NCBI GenBank assembly: GCA_016291905.1
Contig: JAEEZS010000009.1
Coordinates: 62,001 to 126,000 of the forward strand
From: Bacteroidaceae bacterium
GTDB lineage: Bacteria; Bacteroidota; Bacteroidia; Bacteroidales; Bacteroidaceae
DNA: 64,000 nucleotides
Direction of reading: 5' to 3'
Position numbers and translations under genes: made by a program. This document shows, piece after piece, positions 9,666-18,105 of this stretch. The notes below the pieces were generated by a model. That model was not told where the DNA came from. It saw only the letters and a list, made by a program, of their open reading frames with translations, and searched no databases. The first letter of the stretch is position 1, and each line of letters starts with the position of its first letter.

Positions 9666-10070
9666 ATGATAACGAAAAGAGTGATTGGCTTGATACTGGC
9701 GTTCGGGATGGTAGCGATGATGACAAGCTGCAAGCCGGATGCTGACATCATGCAAAAAGCGGATGGCGGGTATGTCGTCAACACAACAAAGTTGTCAGAA
9801 GATGTCTATGGCTATGAATGGACAACGCCCGTAAAAATTTACATTACTGACAACAAGATAACAAAGGTTGAAGCTCTTCCGAACCACGAAACGCCCCGCT
9901 ACTTTGCACGGGTAAAGACGCATCTCCTCCCGCAATGGAACGGGATGGACGTATCAAAGGCCTTAAAAACCGATGTAGATGGGGTGACAGGAGCCACCTA
10001 TTCATGCAAAGCCGTCAAGGAGAACGTCCGCTTAGGATTGGAATACTACAAGAAGCATCGGAAGCATTAG
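9666..10070 (+). CDS. FMN-binding domain lipoprotein, probably covalently flavinylated
   Basis: This small 134-residue protein has a lipobox (MVAMMTSC, cysteine near residue 21) and one FMN-binding domain. The motif DGVTGATYS near residue 105 matches the site at which the flavin transferase ApbE attaches FMN to a Ser/Thr through phosphate (RnfG/NqrC/NosR-type domains). A single lipid-anchored flavinylated domain suggests extracytosolic electron transfer. No ApbE or membrane electron-transfer partner is encoded in this window. The ATG at 9666 is preferred over a TTG 30 bp upstream. The thioesterase gene begins 11 bp after the stop. Confidence 0.85.
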   Translation: MITKRVIGLILAFGMVAMMTSCKPDADIMQKADGGYVVNTTKLSEDVYGYEWTTPVKIYITDNKITKVEALPNHETPRYFARVKTHLLPQWNGMDVSKALKTDVDGVTGATYSCKAVKENVRLGLEYYKKHRKH

Positions 10071-10081
10071 AAATTAAGACA

Positions 10082-10501
10082 ATGGAAATAAAGCCCTATA
10101 TTCATACCGTCCACTATTACGAGACGGATAAGATGCAGGTTACGCATCATAGCAACTACATCCGTTTCATGGAAGAAGCACGTATTGACTTCATGGAGCA
10201 GCTGGGGTATGGTTTTGAGAAGATGGAGGCTGAAGGGATTGCATCCCCCGTGATGAGTGTGACGTGCAACTACCGCAAACCTACGACATTCCCTGACAAA
10301 ATTGTCATCACGCTGCACGTTGAGGAGCTGGCACGACTAAAGATGCGCTTTGGCTACACAATGAAGGTAGGCGACACGGTGGTGTGCACGGCATCAAGCC
10401 AACATTGTTTTTTTCGCAACGGACGCCCCGTTTCGTTAGAGGAATCCTTGCCAGATTTTTACGAAATCCTAAAGGCTTTTTTGAAAGAGGAGGAAAAGTA
10501 A
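10082..10501 (+). CDS. Acyl-CoA thioesterase, hotdog fold (4-hydroxybenzoyl-CoA thioesterase/YbgC type)
   Basis: The 139-residue protein has the hotdog signature YYETDKMQVTHHSNYIRFMEEARIDFMEQLG, in which the catalytic-type aspartate (usually D in D-x-x-G-H) appears as TDKMQVTHH. It probably hydrolyses an acyl-CoA in the cytoplasm; the substrate is unknown. The ATG at 10082 is chosen because the frame is open upstream only through overlap with the FMN lipoprotein gene. The stop codon directly abuts the stop of the converging nitroreductase gene, with no base between. Confidence 0.85.
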   Translation: MEIKPYIHTVHYYETDKMQVTHHSNYIRFMEEARIDFMEQLGYGFEKMEAEGIASPVMSVTCNYRKPTTFPDKIVITLHVEELARLKMRFGYTMKVGDTVVCTASSQHCFFRNGRPVSLEESLPDFYEILKAFLKEEEK

Positions 10502-11014
10502 CTACAGTTCCTTCGTTATCTCTTCCAGCGGCTTGCGGGTCTTGACAGGGGCATTGTCATCTACAGGATAACCGAGGGGCACAAGAGCCACAGGCTCTAC
10601 ATGCTCTGGCAAATCGAAGGCCCTACGGATGCCTTCAGCATCGAAATTGCATACCCAGCAAGTGCCCAGTCCCTGCTCGGCTGCGGCAAGGCAGAGATGT
10701 TCTGTGGCAATAGCCACATCAACATCGGCATGGTCCTTACCATCACTACGACGTTTCCACGACTGGGAATGATCGGCACAGCAAATGATAATCACGGGTG
10801 CTTCGCGAAACCAAGGACGGTCGTAGCAGGGATAGGCTTTTTCCTTGGCTTCGTCGGACTTCAGAACCAGAAACTTCCAAGGCTGGAAATTGACTGCCGA
10901 GGGTGCCAGACGAACACATTCGAGTGTGTACGTAAGCTTGGAGTCTTCCACGGAAACATCTTTTTTGTAGGCGCGCACAGAATAGCGCAGTAGGGAAAGG
11001 GATTTGAGAGACAT
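10502..11014 (-). CDS. Nitroreductase family FMN-dependent oxidoreductase
   Basis: The 170-residue protein has the nitroreductase fold: RYSVRAY near the start (FMN phosphate contact), APSAVNFQPWKF around residue 37 and GLGTCWVCNFD around residue 115, with PLGYP near the end. It is cytoplasmic, without a signal peptide, and probably uses NAD(P)H. The physiological substrate cannot be read from sequence. It converges on the thioesterase gene with zero spacing. A relative with a lipoprotein signal lies at 37978. Confidence 0.87.
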   Translation of the reverse strand: MSLKSLSLLRYSVRAYKKDVSVEDSKLTYTLECVRLAPSAVNFQPWKFLVLKSDEAKEKAYPCYDRPWFREAPVIIICCADHSQSWKRRSDGKDHADVDVAIATEHLCLAAAEQGLGTCWVCNFDAEGIRRAFDLPEHVEPVALVPLGYPVDDNAPVKTRKPLEEITKEL

Positions 11015-11049
11015 AAATAGTAGCGAATTTATAGCGTTAAGGACTGTTC

Positions 11050-11133
11050 TTTCAGAATAAGGGGCTGCGGAATTAGAATAGGGGGTTGTGAAATTAGAAT
11101 AAGGGAATACGGAATTAGAATAAGGGAATAATC
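11050..11133. repeat. Four-unit 21-bp tandem array
   Basis: Units start at 11050, 11071, 11092 and 11113, an exact 21-bp period. The last three share AATTAGAATA followed by a G run; the first is degraded. The array lies between the nitroreductase start and the stop of the TerB/DnaJ gene. Unlike the other arrays it is not clearly palindromic. Confidence 0.85.
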
Positions 11134-11137
11134 TGCG

Positions 11138-11923
11138 TTACTTTATTCCTCGGGCAGTTTTGATAGCTTCGTAGGCTTCGTTGACGGCGCGGAACTTTTC
11201 CGTAGCGTTCTTGACAACTTCCTCCCCTGCCCCTGCCACTTTGTCGGGATGATACTTGAGTGCCATGCGACGGTAGGCTGTCTTCACCTCGTCGTCGGTA
11301 GCCGAGGGGGAAATCTCCAGCACGGTATAGGCCCAGTTGGGGTCTTTCGTCTTCTGATAAAGAGCGGCAAGGGAGTTATAGTCGGCTTGTGAGAGCCCCA
11401 TACCCGCTGCAATCTGCTCTATCACCTGCTGCTCACGCGGGTCAAAATCCCCATCCACATTGGCAAGGTCAAGCAGCATGTGGACTATCTCAAGGCGCGT
11501 GGAATAGTTGACATTCTCACCTATCTGACGCGACACGCTGACAGGGTCTATCTCCTTTTCCAACAGCTGCTTTAGCAGTTGAAGCGCCTGTTTGGCGCTC
11601 GCCTCGTCATAGTTGGCACGCAAGTAGGCTTTCACATGCTCCAGCTCAGACTTCAGCAGACGCCCGTCGGCTTTCATGACGCAGGCGATGAGAACAAGAA
11701 TGGAGACTCGGATGTCGCCCACCGTGGCACGCTGTCTTGTATAAGTCGTGCCCGAGCGCCCGCCCCTGTCGTACGCTCCTCCAGGGCTATCGCCCTCCCT
11801 CTCATACGAAAGTACGGCAATGCCCTTGTCAACCATCGAACCCAGAATGGCACCCAGAATAGCGCCTATCGGGCCGCTGAGCACAAAGCCCAGCCCTCCA
11901 AGAATCCATTTAACGACTGACAC
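11138..11923 (-). CDS. TerB-like/J-domain membrane-associated co-chaperone (DjlA-like)
   Basis: The 261-residue protein opens with a glycine-rich hydrophobic segment (VKWILGGLGFVLSGPIGAILGAILGSMVD, residues 4-32) that may sit in the inner membrane. A TerB-like helical domain follows (about residues 70-180), then a C-terminal J domain (about 190-258) with the HPD tripeptide in ALKYHPDKV. This order matches DjlA-type co-chaperones, which stimulate DnaK ATPase at the membrane. The 21-bp array lies just downstream of its stop codon and a heptad array just upstream of its start. Confidence 0.88.
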   Translation of the reverse strand: MSVVKWILGGLGFVLSGPIGAILGAILGSMVDKGIAVLSYEREGDSPGGAYDRGGRSGTTYTRQRATVGDIRVSILVLIACVMKADGRLLKSELEHVKAYLRANYDEASAKQALQLLKQLLEKEIDPVSVSRQIGENVNYSTRLEIVHMLLDLANVDGDFDPREQQVIEQIAAGMGLSQADYNSLAALYQKTKDPNWAYTVLEISPSATDDEVKTAYRRMALKYHPDKVAGAGEEVVKNATEKFRAVNEAYEAIKTARGIK

Positions 11924-11930
11924 AACTTAT

Positions 11931-11972
11931 AGAATTAGGAATTTGATAATGAGGAATTAGGAATTAAGGATT
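11931..11972. repeat. Heptanucleotide array (GGAATTA type) ending at a stop codon
   Basis: Six 7-bp words in register (AGAATTA, GGAATTT, GATAATG, AGGAATT, AGGAATT, AAGGATT) fill the gap between two minus-strand genes and run up to the TAA of the SGNH esterase gene. Confidence 0.8.
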
Positions 11973-13665
11973 ATTTCTTCAACAACTCTTTCAAAGGACA
12001 ATCGGTTTGACGAAGGCCTGTGGCAAACATCTTCGCATTGAGCCGAGCACCCTCCAGCGAGGTGTGCGTATGGTCGTGCTGATAGTAGGCGCCGGCTTTC
12101 TCCTTCGACGTCTCGGGGGTTTTCGCATGGCAATGCTTGTCCAGATAGTCTGCCGTAAGGTTGTGGATATCCACAAAGGGAACGCCCATCTGCTCAGCCA
12201 CTTCGCCTGCCCATGTGGCTGCACTACCGGGTCGGCGTTCAATGGCGTTGTTGGGCCACTCGTTGCGAGGCGTCATGGAACAGATGATGGGAATTGCACC
12301 CTTCTCACGGGCATCCTGCACGAATTTGCGCAAGTACCAGCCGTAGGTATATACCACCTTGTAGCTGAAGTCGCTCTGCAGACGATAGACGTGACTGCTG
12401 TCGGCTATGCCTGGAATGTCGGCACGGGCTTTGCCCCCCGCAATGTCGCCCATGTCGTTGTGCCCGAATTGCAGGACCACATAATCTCCTGGGCGTAGGC
12501 TGTTATAAACCTGTTCCCAACGTCCCTCCTCCAGATAGGTGCGGGCACTACGCCCTGCCTTTGCAGCATTGACAACGTGTACCAATGGCTCGTTCGTCTT
12601 CTTGTCATGCAGGAAAAGGGCTGACGTGATCGTTGGATTCGCCCACCCCCACATGCTGTTTGGGTCGTCGGGGTTATCCTCGTTCTGCATGGTACTGTCG
12701 CCACAGAAGTAGATGACGGGCTTGCCGTCGTCCCACGTGGGATAGGCAGGGTACCAGGTGTCAGCCGGCGTCAGATAGTCAGCAAGCCCCAGTCCAGGGC
12801 AGGCACGGATAGCCTCGGCAGCCGAACGGGCATTGAGCCGAGCGCCGAATTCGCTGCTGTGTATCTTGTCGAGATAGAAATGATAGTTCACCTTCTCTGC
12901 GCCGAAACGTTCGAACTTACGTGCTGTAGTACCCTCAAGGTCAATGAAGGGGACGTTCTCCTCGGCACAGATTTCTTTCTGCCAACGAGTGAAAGTTTCC
13001 GTTTTACGGGTGATGCTGCTGGAGCCGGACAAAGGATTACCCCAGTCGTTGCGCGGGGTAAGGGAGCAAAGGATGGGTTGAGCGCCTCGACTGCGGATGT
13101 CACGGATGAAGCGACGCATGTACTCGCCATAGCTATAGACGACTTCCTGTTCGCCCGTCTCTTGAATGGTGACGACGAGGCTGTCCCTGCCCGTACCGGG
13201 GATGGAAGCACGTGCCCGCCCGCTGTCATAGGGGCCGTTGTCGTTATGTCCCAATTCAATGATTACCCAGTCGCCTGCGCGGATGCCCTTCAGCACGTCG
13301 GGCCAGAGACGACGATAGAAGGTGCGACTACTGGTGCCTCCAAGCGCATGGTTCTCTACGCTGATGCGCCTCGAATCAAAATAGAGATGCGCAAAATAGC
13401 CCCAGCCCCACTGTCCGTTATTGCCGTTGCCAAGGGTGCCCGTACGCATGGTGCTGTTTCCGACGAGGAAGAGCACAGGGTTATTCCCCACCCGGCTGCT
13501 GCCTGCCACAGGCCGTGCCGACGCTGCCTTGTTCAGGCTGTCCAGCGTCAGGTCCGACACGCGGTTCACATCCTCCACGGGGCGCGGCACCTGCTGATTT
13601 ACCACCTGTGCCTGCAGCGCCACACAGCAAGCCAGCATTCCAACGACGAAACTTATCTTTTTCAT
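11971..13665 (-). CDS. Secreted tandem SGNH esterase, rhamnogalacturonan acetylesterase-like
   Basis: The 564-residue protein has a signal peptide (CVALQAQ cleavage region) and two SGNH/GDSL hydrolase domains of the rhamnogalacturonan acetylesterase type. Domain 1 (about residues 60-295) has LVGNSTM, ELGHND and the D-K-I-H motif. Domain 2 (about 310-560) has FCGDSTM, FGHND and DHTHTSLEGARLNA. Such enzymes remove acetyl groups from pectin backbones, which would let the GH78 rhamnosidase upstream act. Domain 1 has Asn instead of the usual Asp before the catalytic serine, but serine, Asp and His are all still present. The duplication within one chain is notable. Confidence 0.87.
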   Translation of the reverse strand: MKKISFVVGMLACCVALQAQVVNQQVPRPVEDVNRVSDLTLDSLNKAASARPVAGSSRVGNNPVLFLVGNSTMRTGTLGNGNNGQWGWGYFAHLYFDSRRISVENHALGGTSSRTFYRRLWPDVLKGIRAGDWVIIELGHNDNGPYDSGRARASIPGTGRDSLVVTIQETGEQEVVYSYGEYMRRFIRDIRSRGAQPILCSLTPRNDWGNPLSGSSSITRKTETFTRWQKEICAEENVPFIDLEGTTARKFERFGAEKVNYHFYLDKIHSSEFGARLNARSAAEAIRACPGLGLADYLTPADTWYPAYPTWDDGKPVIYFCGDSTMQNEDNPDDPNSMWGWANPTITSALFLHDKKTNEPLVHVVNAAKAGRSARTYLEEGRWEQVYNSLRPGDYVVLQFGHNDMGDIAGGKARADIPGIADSSHVYRLQSDFSYKVVYTYGWYLRKFVQDAREKGAIPIICSMTPRNEWPNNAIERRPGSAATWAGEVAEQMGVPFVDIHNLTADYLDKHCHAKTPETSKEKAGAYYQHDHTHTSLEGARLNAKMFATGLRQTDCPLKELLKK

Positions 13666-13692
13666 TTTAATCCTTTATTCTAAAACCTGGTG

Positions 13693-13700
13693 CAAAGATA
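13693..13700 (-). promoter_or_regulatory. -7 box for the SGNH esterase gene
   Basis: The minus strand reads TATCTTTG followed by CA, an exact consensus match 27 bp upstream of the ATG. Confidence 0.65.
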
Positions 13701-13750
13701 CACAAAAAAGTGATTCATCAAAACGAATTGACACAAAAAGGATGCCAAAT

Positions 13751-13780
13751 AAAAAAGGCGCCCTTTCAAAGGGACGCCCT
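13751..13780 (-). terminator. Intrinsic terminator of the sigma factor gene
   Basis: On the minus strand a GC-rich hairpin (CCCTT/AAGGG with GGCG/CGCC extension, one-base bulge, TGA-type loop) is followed directly by six T residues. It lies about 50 bp downstream of the sigma factor stop codon. Confidence 0.8.
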
Positions 13781-13827
13781 TGACATTGTGTCATCAGTCA
13801 TGTCAGTCCGGCATGGGGCAACCTTGC

Positions 13828-14688
13828 CTATCCCAAGTAGGATTTCAGCAATTTGCTGCGCGTGCCTTGACGGAGGCGCCGGATGGCTTTCTCCTTAATC
13901 TGACGGACACGCTCACGCGTCAGGCCGAAACGATCGCCGATTTCCTCCAGCGTCATCTCCTGGCATCCGATGCCGAAGAACATACGCAGGATTTCCTTCT
14001 CACGCTCAGAGAGCGTGTTTAGTGCACGGTCAATCTCCGTCGAAAGGCTCTCGTTGACCAACGAGCGGTCTGCCATAGGACTGTCGTCGTTGATGAGGAC
14101 GTCCAGCAGACTGTTGTCCTCGCCGTCAACGAAGGGAGCATCCACAGAGACATGGCGTCCGCTGACCTTCAGCGTGTCGGCAATCTTGTCCACGGGGACG
14201 TCGAGTTGCTCGGCAAGCTCCTCGGCACTGGGACGGCGCTCGTTTTCCTGCTCAAACTTGCTGAAAGCCTTGGTAATCTTGTTCAGTGAGCCCACTTGGT
14301 TAAGCGGCAGACGAACGATACGGCTCTGTTCGGCAAGTGCCTGCAGGATGCTCTGGCGAATCCACCACACGGCATAGCTGATGAACTTAAAACCACGTGT
14401 CTCGTCGAACTTCTCGGCGGCTTTGATAAGGCCAAGGTTTCCTTCGTTGATAAGGTCCGGCAAGCTGAGCCCCTGATTCTGGTACTGCTTTGCCACGGAA
14501 ACGACAAACCGAAGGTTCGCACGAGTGAGTTTCTCCAACGCGCGACGGTCACCCTTACGGATGCGCTGGGCGAGCTCCACTTCTTCTTCAACGGTTATCA
14601 GGTCCTCACGACCTATCTCCTGAAGGTATTTGTCAAGTGATGCGCTCTCGCGATTGGTGATGCTTTTTGTAATTTTAAGCTGTCGCAT
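13828..14688 (-). CDS. rpoD: Primary RNA polymerase sigma factor (sigma-70 family, RpoD/SigA)
   Basis: The 286-residue protein contains regions 1.2 to 4.2. Region 2 includes the [22 protein letters not shown] and [13 protein letters not shown] segments and the WWIRQ -10 recognition helix. Region 4 contains [21 protein letters not shown]. It lacks region 1.1, as is known for the Bacteroidota primary sigma factor, which reads the TAnnTTTG -7 box rather than an E. coli-type -10. That fits the promoter boxes seen throughout this window. It is monocistronic, with its own promoter box and terminator. Confidence 0.95.
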   Translation of the reverse strand: MRQLKITKSITNRESASLDKYLQEIGREDLITVEEEVELAQRIRKGDRRALEKLTRANLRFVVSVAKQYQNQGLSLPDLINEGNLGLIKAAEKFDETRGFKFISYAVWWIRQSILQALAEQSRIVRLPLNQVGSLNKITKAFSKFEQENERRPSAEELAEQLDVPVDKIADTLKVSGRHVSVDAPFVDGEDNSLLDVLINDDSPMADRSLVNESLSTEIDRALNTLSEREKEILRMFFGIGCQEMTLEEIGDRFGLTRERVRQIKEKAIRRLRQGTRSKLLKSYLG

Positions 14689-14730
14689 TGATTTTTATTT
14701 ATTTACCTTGTATAATAGGGAAAAATCATG

Positions 14731-14738
14731 CAAAATTA
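14731..14738 (-). promoter_or_regulatory. -7 box for the sigma factor gene
   Basis: The minus strand reads TAATTTTG followed by CA, 42 bp upstream of the ATG. Confidence 0.6.
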
Positions 14739-14802
14739 GTAACAATAAAATTCTTTTGCAAATTTTTTCTCACTTTTTTTATTATTTGGCTCGAAAAAAA
14801 AG

Positions 14803-14855
14803 AAAGAATTGAAGATTGAGGATTCAGCCGCGCGCGGGTGTAATCCTCAATCTTC
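14803..14855 (-). terminator. Long hairpin terminator downstream of htrA
   Basis: A perfect 14-bp stem (GAAGATTGAGGATT with its complement at 14842-14855) encloses a GC-rich loop. On the minus strand it is followed by a T-rich tract. The arms are two heptads (GAAGATT type), so the terminator seems built from the repeat family that is also seen inside nudC. Confidence 0.7.
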
Positions 14856-14876
14856 AGTATCCTTTTATTGCTTCAC

Positions 14877-16427
14877 CTACTCTTCCGAGAGGTCAACGGC
14901 GTAGTTGTAGCGCTTGCCGCTGGAGTAGGTGCCGATGATAAAGAGCACCTGGTCGGGCGACTGCGTGGCAGCCTTGAAGGCTTCGCGGAGGTCGTCCTCG
15001 CTCTTAATCTGCTGGCCGTTCACCTTGAGGATGATGAAACCCTTCTTGATGCCGGCATCGGCAAACTTACCCTTCGAGACGCCCGTCACCTGCAGGCCGT
15101 AGCCGATGTTAAGCGCTTTCTTGGTAGCGTCGTCCACCTCCTTGAAGGCGGCGCCCAGCGAGGCTAGGTCGGCGTCCTTGACAACCTTCGTGTTGCCTTG
15201 CGGGTTCTTCAGCGTGACGTTATAGTTCTGCTCCCTCTTGCCACGCGTAAGCGTCACCTTCACCTCGTCGCCCGGACGGTGACGAGCCATCGTCTCCTGC
15301 AGTTCAGCCATCGTCTTGACTTTCTTGCCGTCGATGGAGGTGATGATGTCGCCCTTCTCGATGCCGGCTTCAGCCGCGCCGCCATCCTCGGGAACACCCG
15401 TCACCATAACGCCCTCGTGGTACTTCATATTCTTCACGTCATCCTCCGTCAGGCCTATCTCGCCCAACGCCTTCTCGCTCAGGTCGGAGAGGTTTGCCAC
15501 ATCCGTACCCTGAATGCCGAGCATAGCCCGCTGTACGGTGCCGTACTCCTTCAGGTCGCTGACCACCTTCGTCACGATGCTGGTAGGAATGGCAAAGCCG
15601 TAGCCGGCATAGCTGCCAGTCGGCGACGAGAGCACGGCGTTGATGCCCACCAGCTCGCCACGCACGTTGACAAGTGCGCCACCGCTGTTTCCCTGGTTGA
15701 TAGCCGCATCGGTCTGGATAAACGACTCAATGCCTCCGTTCCGTCCATAGACGCCCAGCGAACGAGCCTTCGCGCTCACGATACCGGCAGTAACCGTCGA
15801 AGTAAGGTTGAAGGGGTTACCGACAGCCAGCACCCATTCGCCCACCTTCAGGTTGTCGCTGTTTCCGATAGGCAGCGTGGGGAACTCGTCGCCCTCAATC
15901 TTCACCAGCGCAAGGTCTGTGCTGGCATCGGCACCGATGAGACGCCCCTTGAACTCGCGGTTGTCGTTAAGCTTGACGTCAATCTCGTCAGCCCCGTCGA
16001 TGACGTGGTTGTTGGTAACGATGTAGCCGTCCTTTGAGATAATGACGCCCGAGCCGATGCCCACGCGGGGCTGTGTCTGTATCTGCTGCTGGCGCGAGCC
16101 GCCATAGCCGTCACCGAAGAAGAAGTCGAAGAGGTCGGGCATCTGGGGTACGTCCACCACCTGCGTCTTGCCGTGGATGGTCGATTTGATGTGCACCACA
16201 GCGTGCACGGAAGCCTCGGCAGCCTCTGTCAGATCGACGTTGCCTGCTGCCCTGTCGCCTGCCGGGATAGCCACCGGCATCGTGAAACTACTTTCCGACG
16301 GCTGCGACTGTGCCTGAGCCGTCGGCTGATTCTTACTCGTCAGGGCATACGTTGTCAGCCCTGCCACCAAAGCGCTGCACAGGATAACGAGCGCCATGTT
16401 CAAGAATTTACTACCAGTTGATTTCAT
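14877..16427 (-). CDS. htrA: Periplasmic serine protease/chaperone HtrA (DegP/Do family)
   Basis: The 516-residue protein has an N-terminal hydrophobic segment (ALVILCSALVAGLTTYAL), a trypsin-like domain with catalytic His in NNHVIDGADE, Asp in TDLALVKIE and Ser in NQGNSGGAL, and then two PDZ domains (about residues 310-400 and 420-510). It acts in the periplasm on misfolded envelope proteins. No cleavage site is certain, so it may be signal-anchored. A possible promoter box lies about 55 bp upstream. It does not overlap other genes. Confidence 0.95.
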   Translation of the reverse strand: MKSTGSKFLNMALVILCSALVAGLTTYALTSKNQPTAQAQSQPSESSFTMPVAIPAGDRAAGNVDLTEAAEASVHAVVHIKSTIHGKTQVVDVPQMPDLFDFFFGDGYGGSRQQQIQTQPRVGIGSGVIISKDGYIVTNNHVIDGADEIDVKLNDNREFKGRLIGADASTDLALVKIEGDEFPTLPIGNSDNLKVGEWVLAVGNPFNLTSTVTAGIVSAKARSLGVYGRNGGIESFIQTDAAINQGNSGGALVNVRGELVGINAVLSSPTGSYAGYGFAIPTSIVTKVVSDLKEYGTVQRAMLGIQGTDVANLSDLSEKALGEIGLTEDDVKNMKYHEGVMVTGVPEDGGAAEAGIEKGDIITSIDGKKVKTMAELQETMARHRPGDEVKVTLTRGKREQNYNVTLKNPQGNTKVVKDADLASLGAAFKEVDDATKKALNIGYGLQVTGVSKGKFADAGIKKGFIILKVNGQQIKSEDDLREAFKAATQSPDQVLFIIGTYSSGKRYNYAVDLSEE

Positions 16428-16479
16428 AATTTTCGATTTTTGTTATGTTAAATTTCTATTCGTTTTAACGTTTCTCCTG

Positions 16480-16487
16480 CAAATATA
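16480..16487 (-). promoter_or_regulatory. -7 box for htrA
   Basis: The minus strand reads TATATTTG followed by CAGG, 52 bp upstream of the htrA ATG. Confidence 0.6.
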
Positions 16488-16654
16488 CGGCAAATATCTT
16501 GCAGTTATTACAAACTCGCATTCATATTTATCGCATTTTAACCAAACAGGGAGCGTCTTAACGAAACTTTATTTTCCACCCGATGCTTTACAACATTTAT
16601 TTACACAAAAAGCATGCCACAACGGCAGAGGCAGACAGCGAAATGACAGGACTG

Positions 16655-16945
16655 TCAGACGAAGCGGATGTCCGTAATCACCTGAGCGCCGACAGCGGCA
16701 TTCAGGTTCTGGACCAACATCGAGCGTTGCATCACAAGCTCGTTTTTCAGCACGGAGCTTGATAGGCGGACGTAGAGCGTCTGCCCTCGGATGTAGAGGT
16801 CGCGCGTATAGCGTTCGATGGGCTTCCCCAGCACATCAGTCCACGACTGGATGAGCCGGTACTCGTTCAGCGGCCCCTCCAGCCCCTGCTGGCGCAGCAG
16901 CATCCGCACCACATCGCCCACCTGTTCTGCCTTATTCCGTTTCAT
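16655..16945 (-). CDS. DUF721 family protein (DciA-like)
   Basis: The 96-residue basic protein matches DUF721: an N-terminal helix (AEQVGDVVRMLLRQQGLE), a W-x-x-VLG segment (SWTDVLGKPIERYT) and a hydrophobic strand pair (LYVRLSSSVLKNELVMQR). In other bacteria the related DciA loads the replicative helicase DnaB. It lies 58 bp downstream of recF, an arrangement seen in many Bacteroidota. A direct role in replication here is inferred from family and neighbour only. Confidence 0.85.
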   Translation of the reverse strand: MKRNKAEQVGDVVRMLLRQQGLEGPLNEYRLIQSWTDVLGKPIERYTRDLYIRGQTLYVRLSSSVLKNELVMQRSMLVQNLNAAVGAQVITDIRFV

Positions 16946-17003
16946 GATTACGCATTATTGACGTGCGTTATACCTTATTTAAAATAGCACCACTTCTCTT
17001 TTT

Positions 17004-18101
17004 TTATAATAACAGTACTTCCCCTTTCTCGACGTTGAACAGCTTGTAGTCGCTGCCGGCAGAGGCAAGTATGCGGTCCATGTTTCCGCGGTTAACGTCG
17101 GTAATGAAAATCTGTCCGAACCTGTCGCCCGACACCAGGCGCACTATCTCCTCCACACGCGAGGCGTCCAGACGGTCGAAAATGTCGTCGAGCAACAGCA
17201 GGGGCGTGGTACGGCTGGTACGCTTCAGGAACTCAAACTGCGCCAGCTTCAGCGCAATCAGGTAAGTCTTGGTCTGCCCCTGCGAGCCTTCACGCTTCAT
17301 GGGATAGCCCTCGAGCCGCATCACCAGCTCGTCCTTGTGCGTGCCGTGGATGCTGAATCCGAGGATGCGCTCCTTCTCCCTGCCGCTGCGGATGAGGGGC
17401 AACAGGTCGCCCCTGTCGCCGTGCGACTCGTAGGTCAGCGACACCGACTCGCGACTCCGTGCAATCTGGGCATATATGTCCTGGAAGATGGGCGTAAACT
17501 CCGTGATGAACGCCTTGCGCCGCTCGTAGATGAGGGCTCCCGCCTCGGCCATCGTCTCCTCGTAGAGGCTCATCACCTCGGGGTCGGGCTCCTCCTCCAT
17601 CTTCAGCATAACGTTGCGTTGCGTGAGCGCCTTCTCGTAGCGGATAAGCTGCAGGAGATACGCCTTGTCGTACTGCGAGATGGCCACGTCCATAAACCGA
17701 CGCCGCTCGTCGCTGCCCCCGCTGATGAGCTCGGCATCGGAGGGCGAAATCATCACCAGCGGGATGACGCCCACATGCTCCGAGGAGCGCTGGTAGGTCT
17801 TTCCGCCCAGCTTCACCTGCTTGCGGGTGCCGCGCTTCAGCCCACAGAACACCTCCTTCGCGTCGCCCTGCTCCGTCTCATACCGCCCCTGCACGACGGC
17901 ATAGTCAGCCTCGTGACGGATAACCTGCGCGTCGATGGGATTCGTAGCACTCCGGCAGAACGACAGGTAGTAGATGGCGTCCAGCAAGTTGGTTTTCCCC
18001 ATGCCGTTGCGTCCTATCAGGCAGTTCATCTTCGAGGAGAACGTCAGGTCCGCCTGTTCGATGTTTTTATAGTTGACGACAGTCAGTTTCTGTAGAATCA
18101 T
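17004..18101 (-). CDS. recF: DNA replication and repair protein RecF
   Basis: With the ATG at 18101 the protein has 365 residues. It starts MILQKLTVVNYKN, the usual RecF opening, with Walker A GRNGMGKTNLLDAIYYL near residue 33 and the ABC signature/Walker B region SQGQTKTYLIALKLAQFEFLK then LLLLDDIFDRLD near the C-terminus. RecF loads RecA at gapped DNA with RecO and RecR. A longer frame upstream adds 20 hydrophobic residues, but it would begin above the promoter box, so I reject it. The box ends only 4 bp before this ATG, which implies a leaderless or nearly leaderless mRNA. Confidence 0.93.
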   Translation of the reverse strand: MILQKLTVVNYKNIEQADLTFSSKMNCLIGRNGMGKTNLLDAIYYLSFCRSATNPIDAQVIRHEADYAVVQGRYETEQGDAKEVFCGLKRGTRKQVKLGGKTYQRSSEHVGVIPLVMISPSDAELISGGSDERRRFMDVAISQYDKAYLLQLIRYEKALTQRNVMLKMEEEPDPEVMSLYEETMAEAGALIYERRKAFITEFTPIFQDIYAQIARSRESVSLTYESHGDRGDLLPLIRSGREKERILGFSIHGTHKDELVMRLEGYPMKREGSQGQTKTYLIALKLAQFEFLKRTSRTTPLLLLDDIFDRLDASRVEEIVRLVSGDRFGQIFITDVNRGNMDRILASAGSDYKLFNVEKGEVLLL

Positions 18102-18105
18102 GGTG

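Noticed and set aside
4288-13665. A polysaccharide utilisation locus joining the rhamnosidase and the esterase
   Set aside because: No SusC/SusD pair, regulator or other glycoside hydrolase lies between them and several unrelated genes on both strands intervene.
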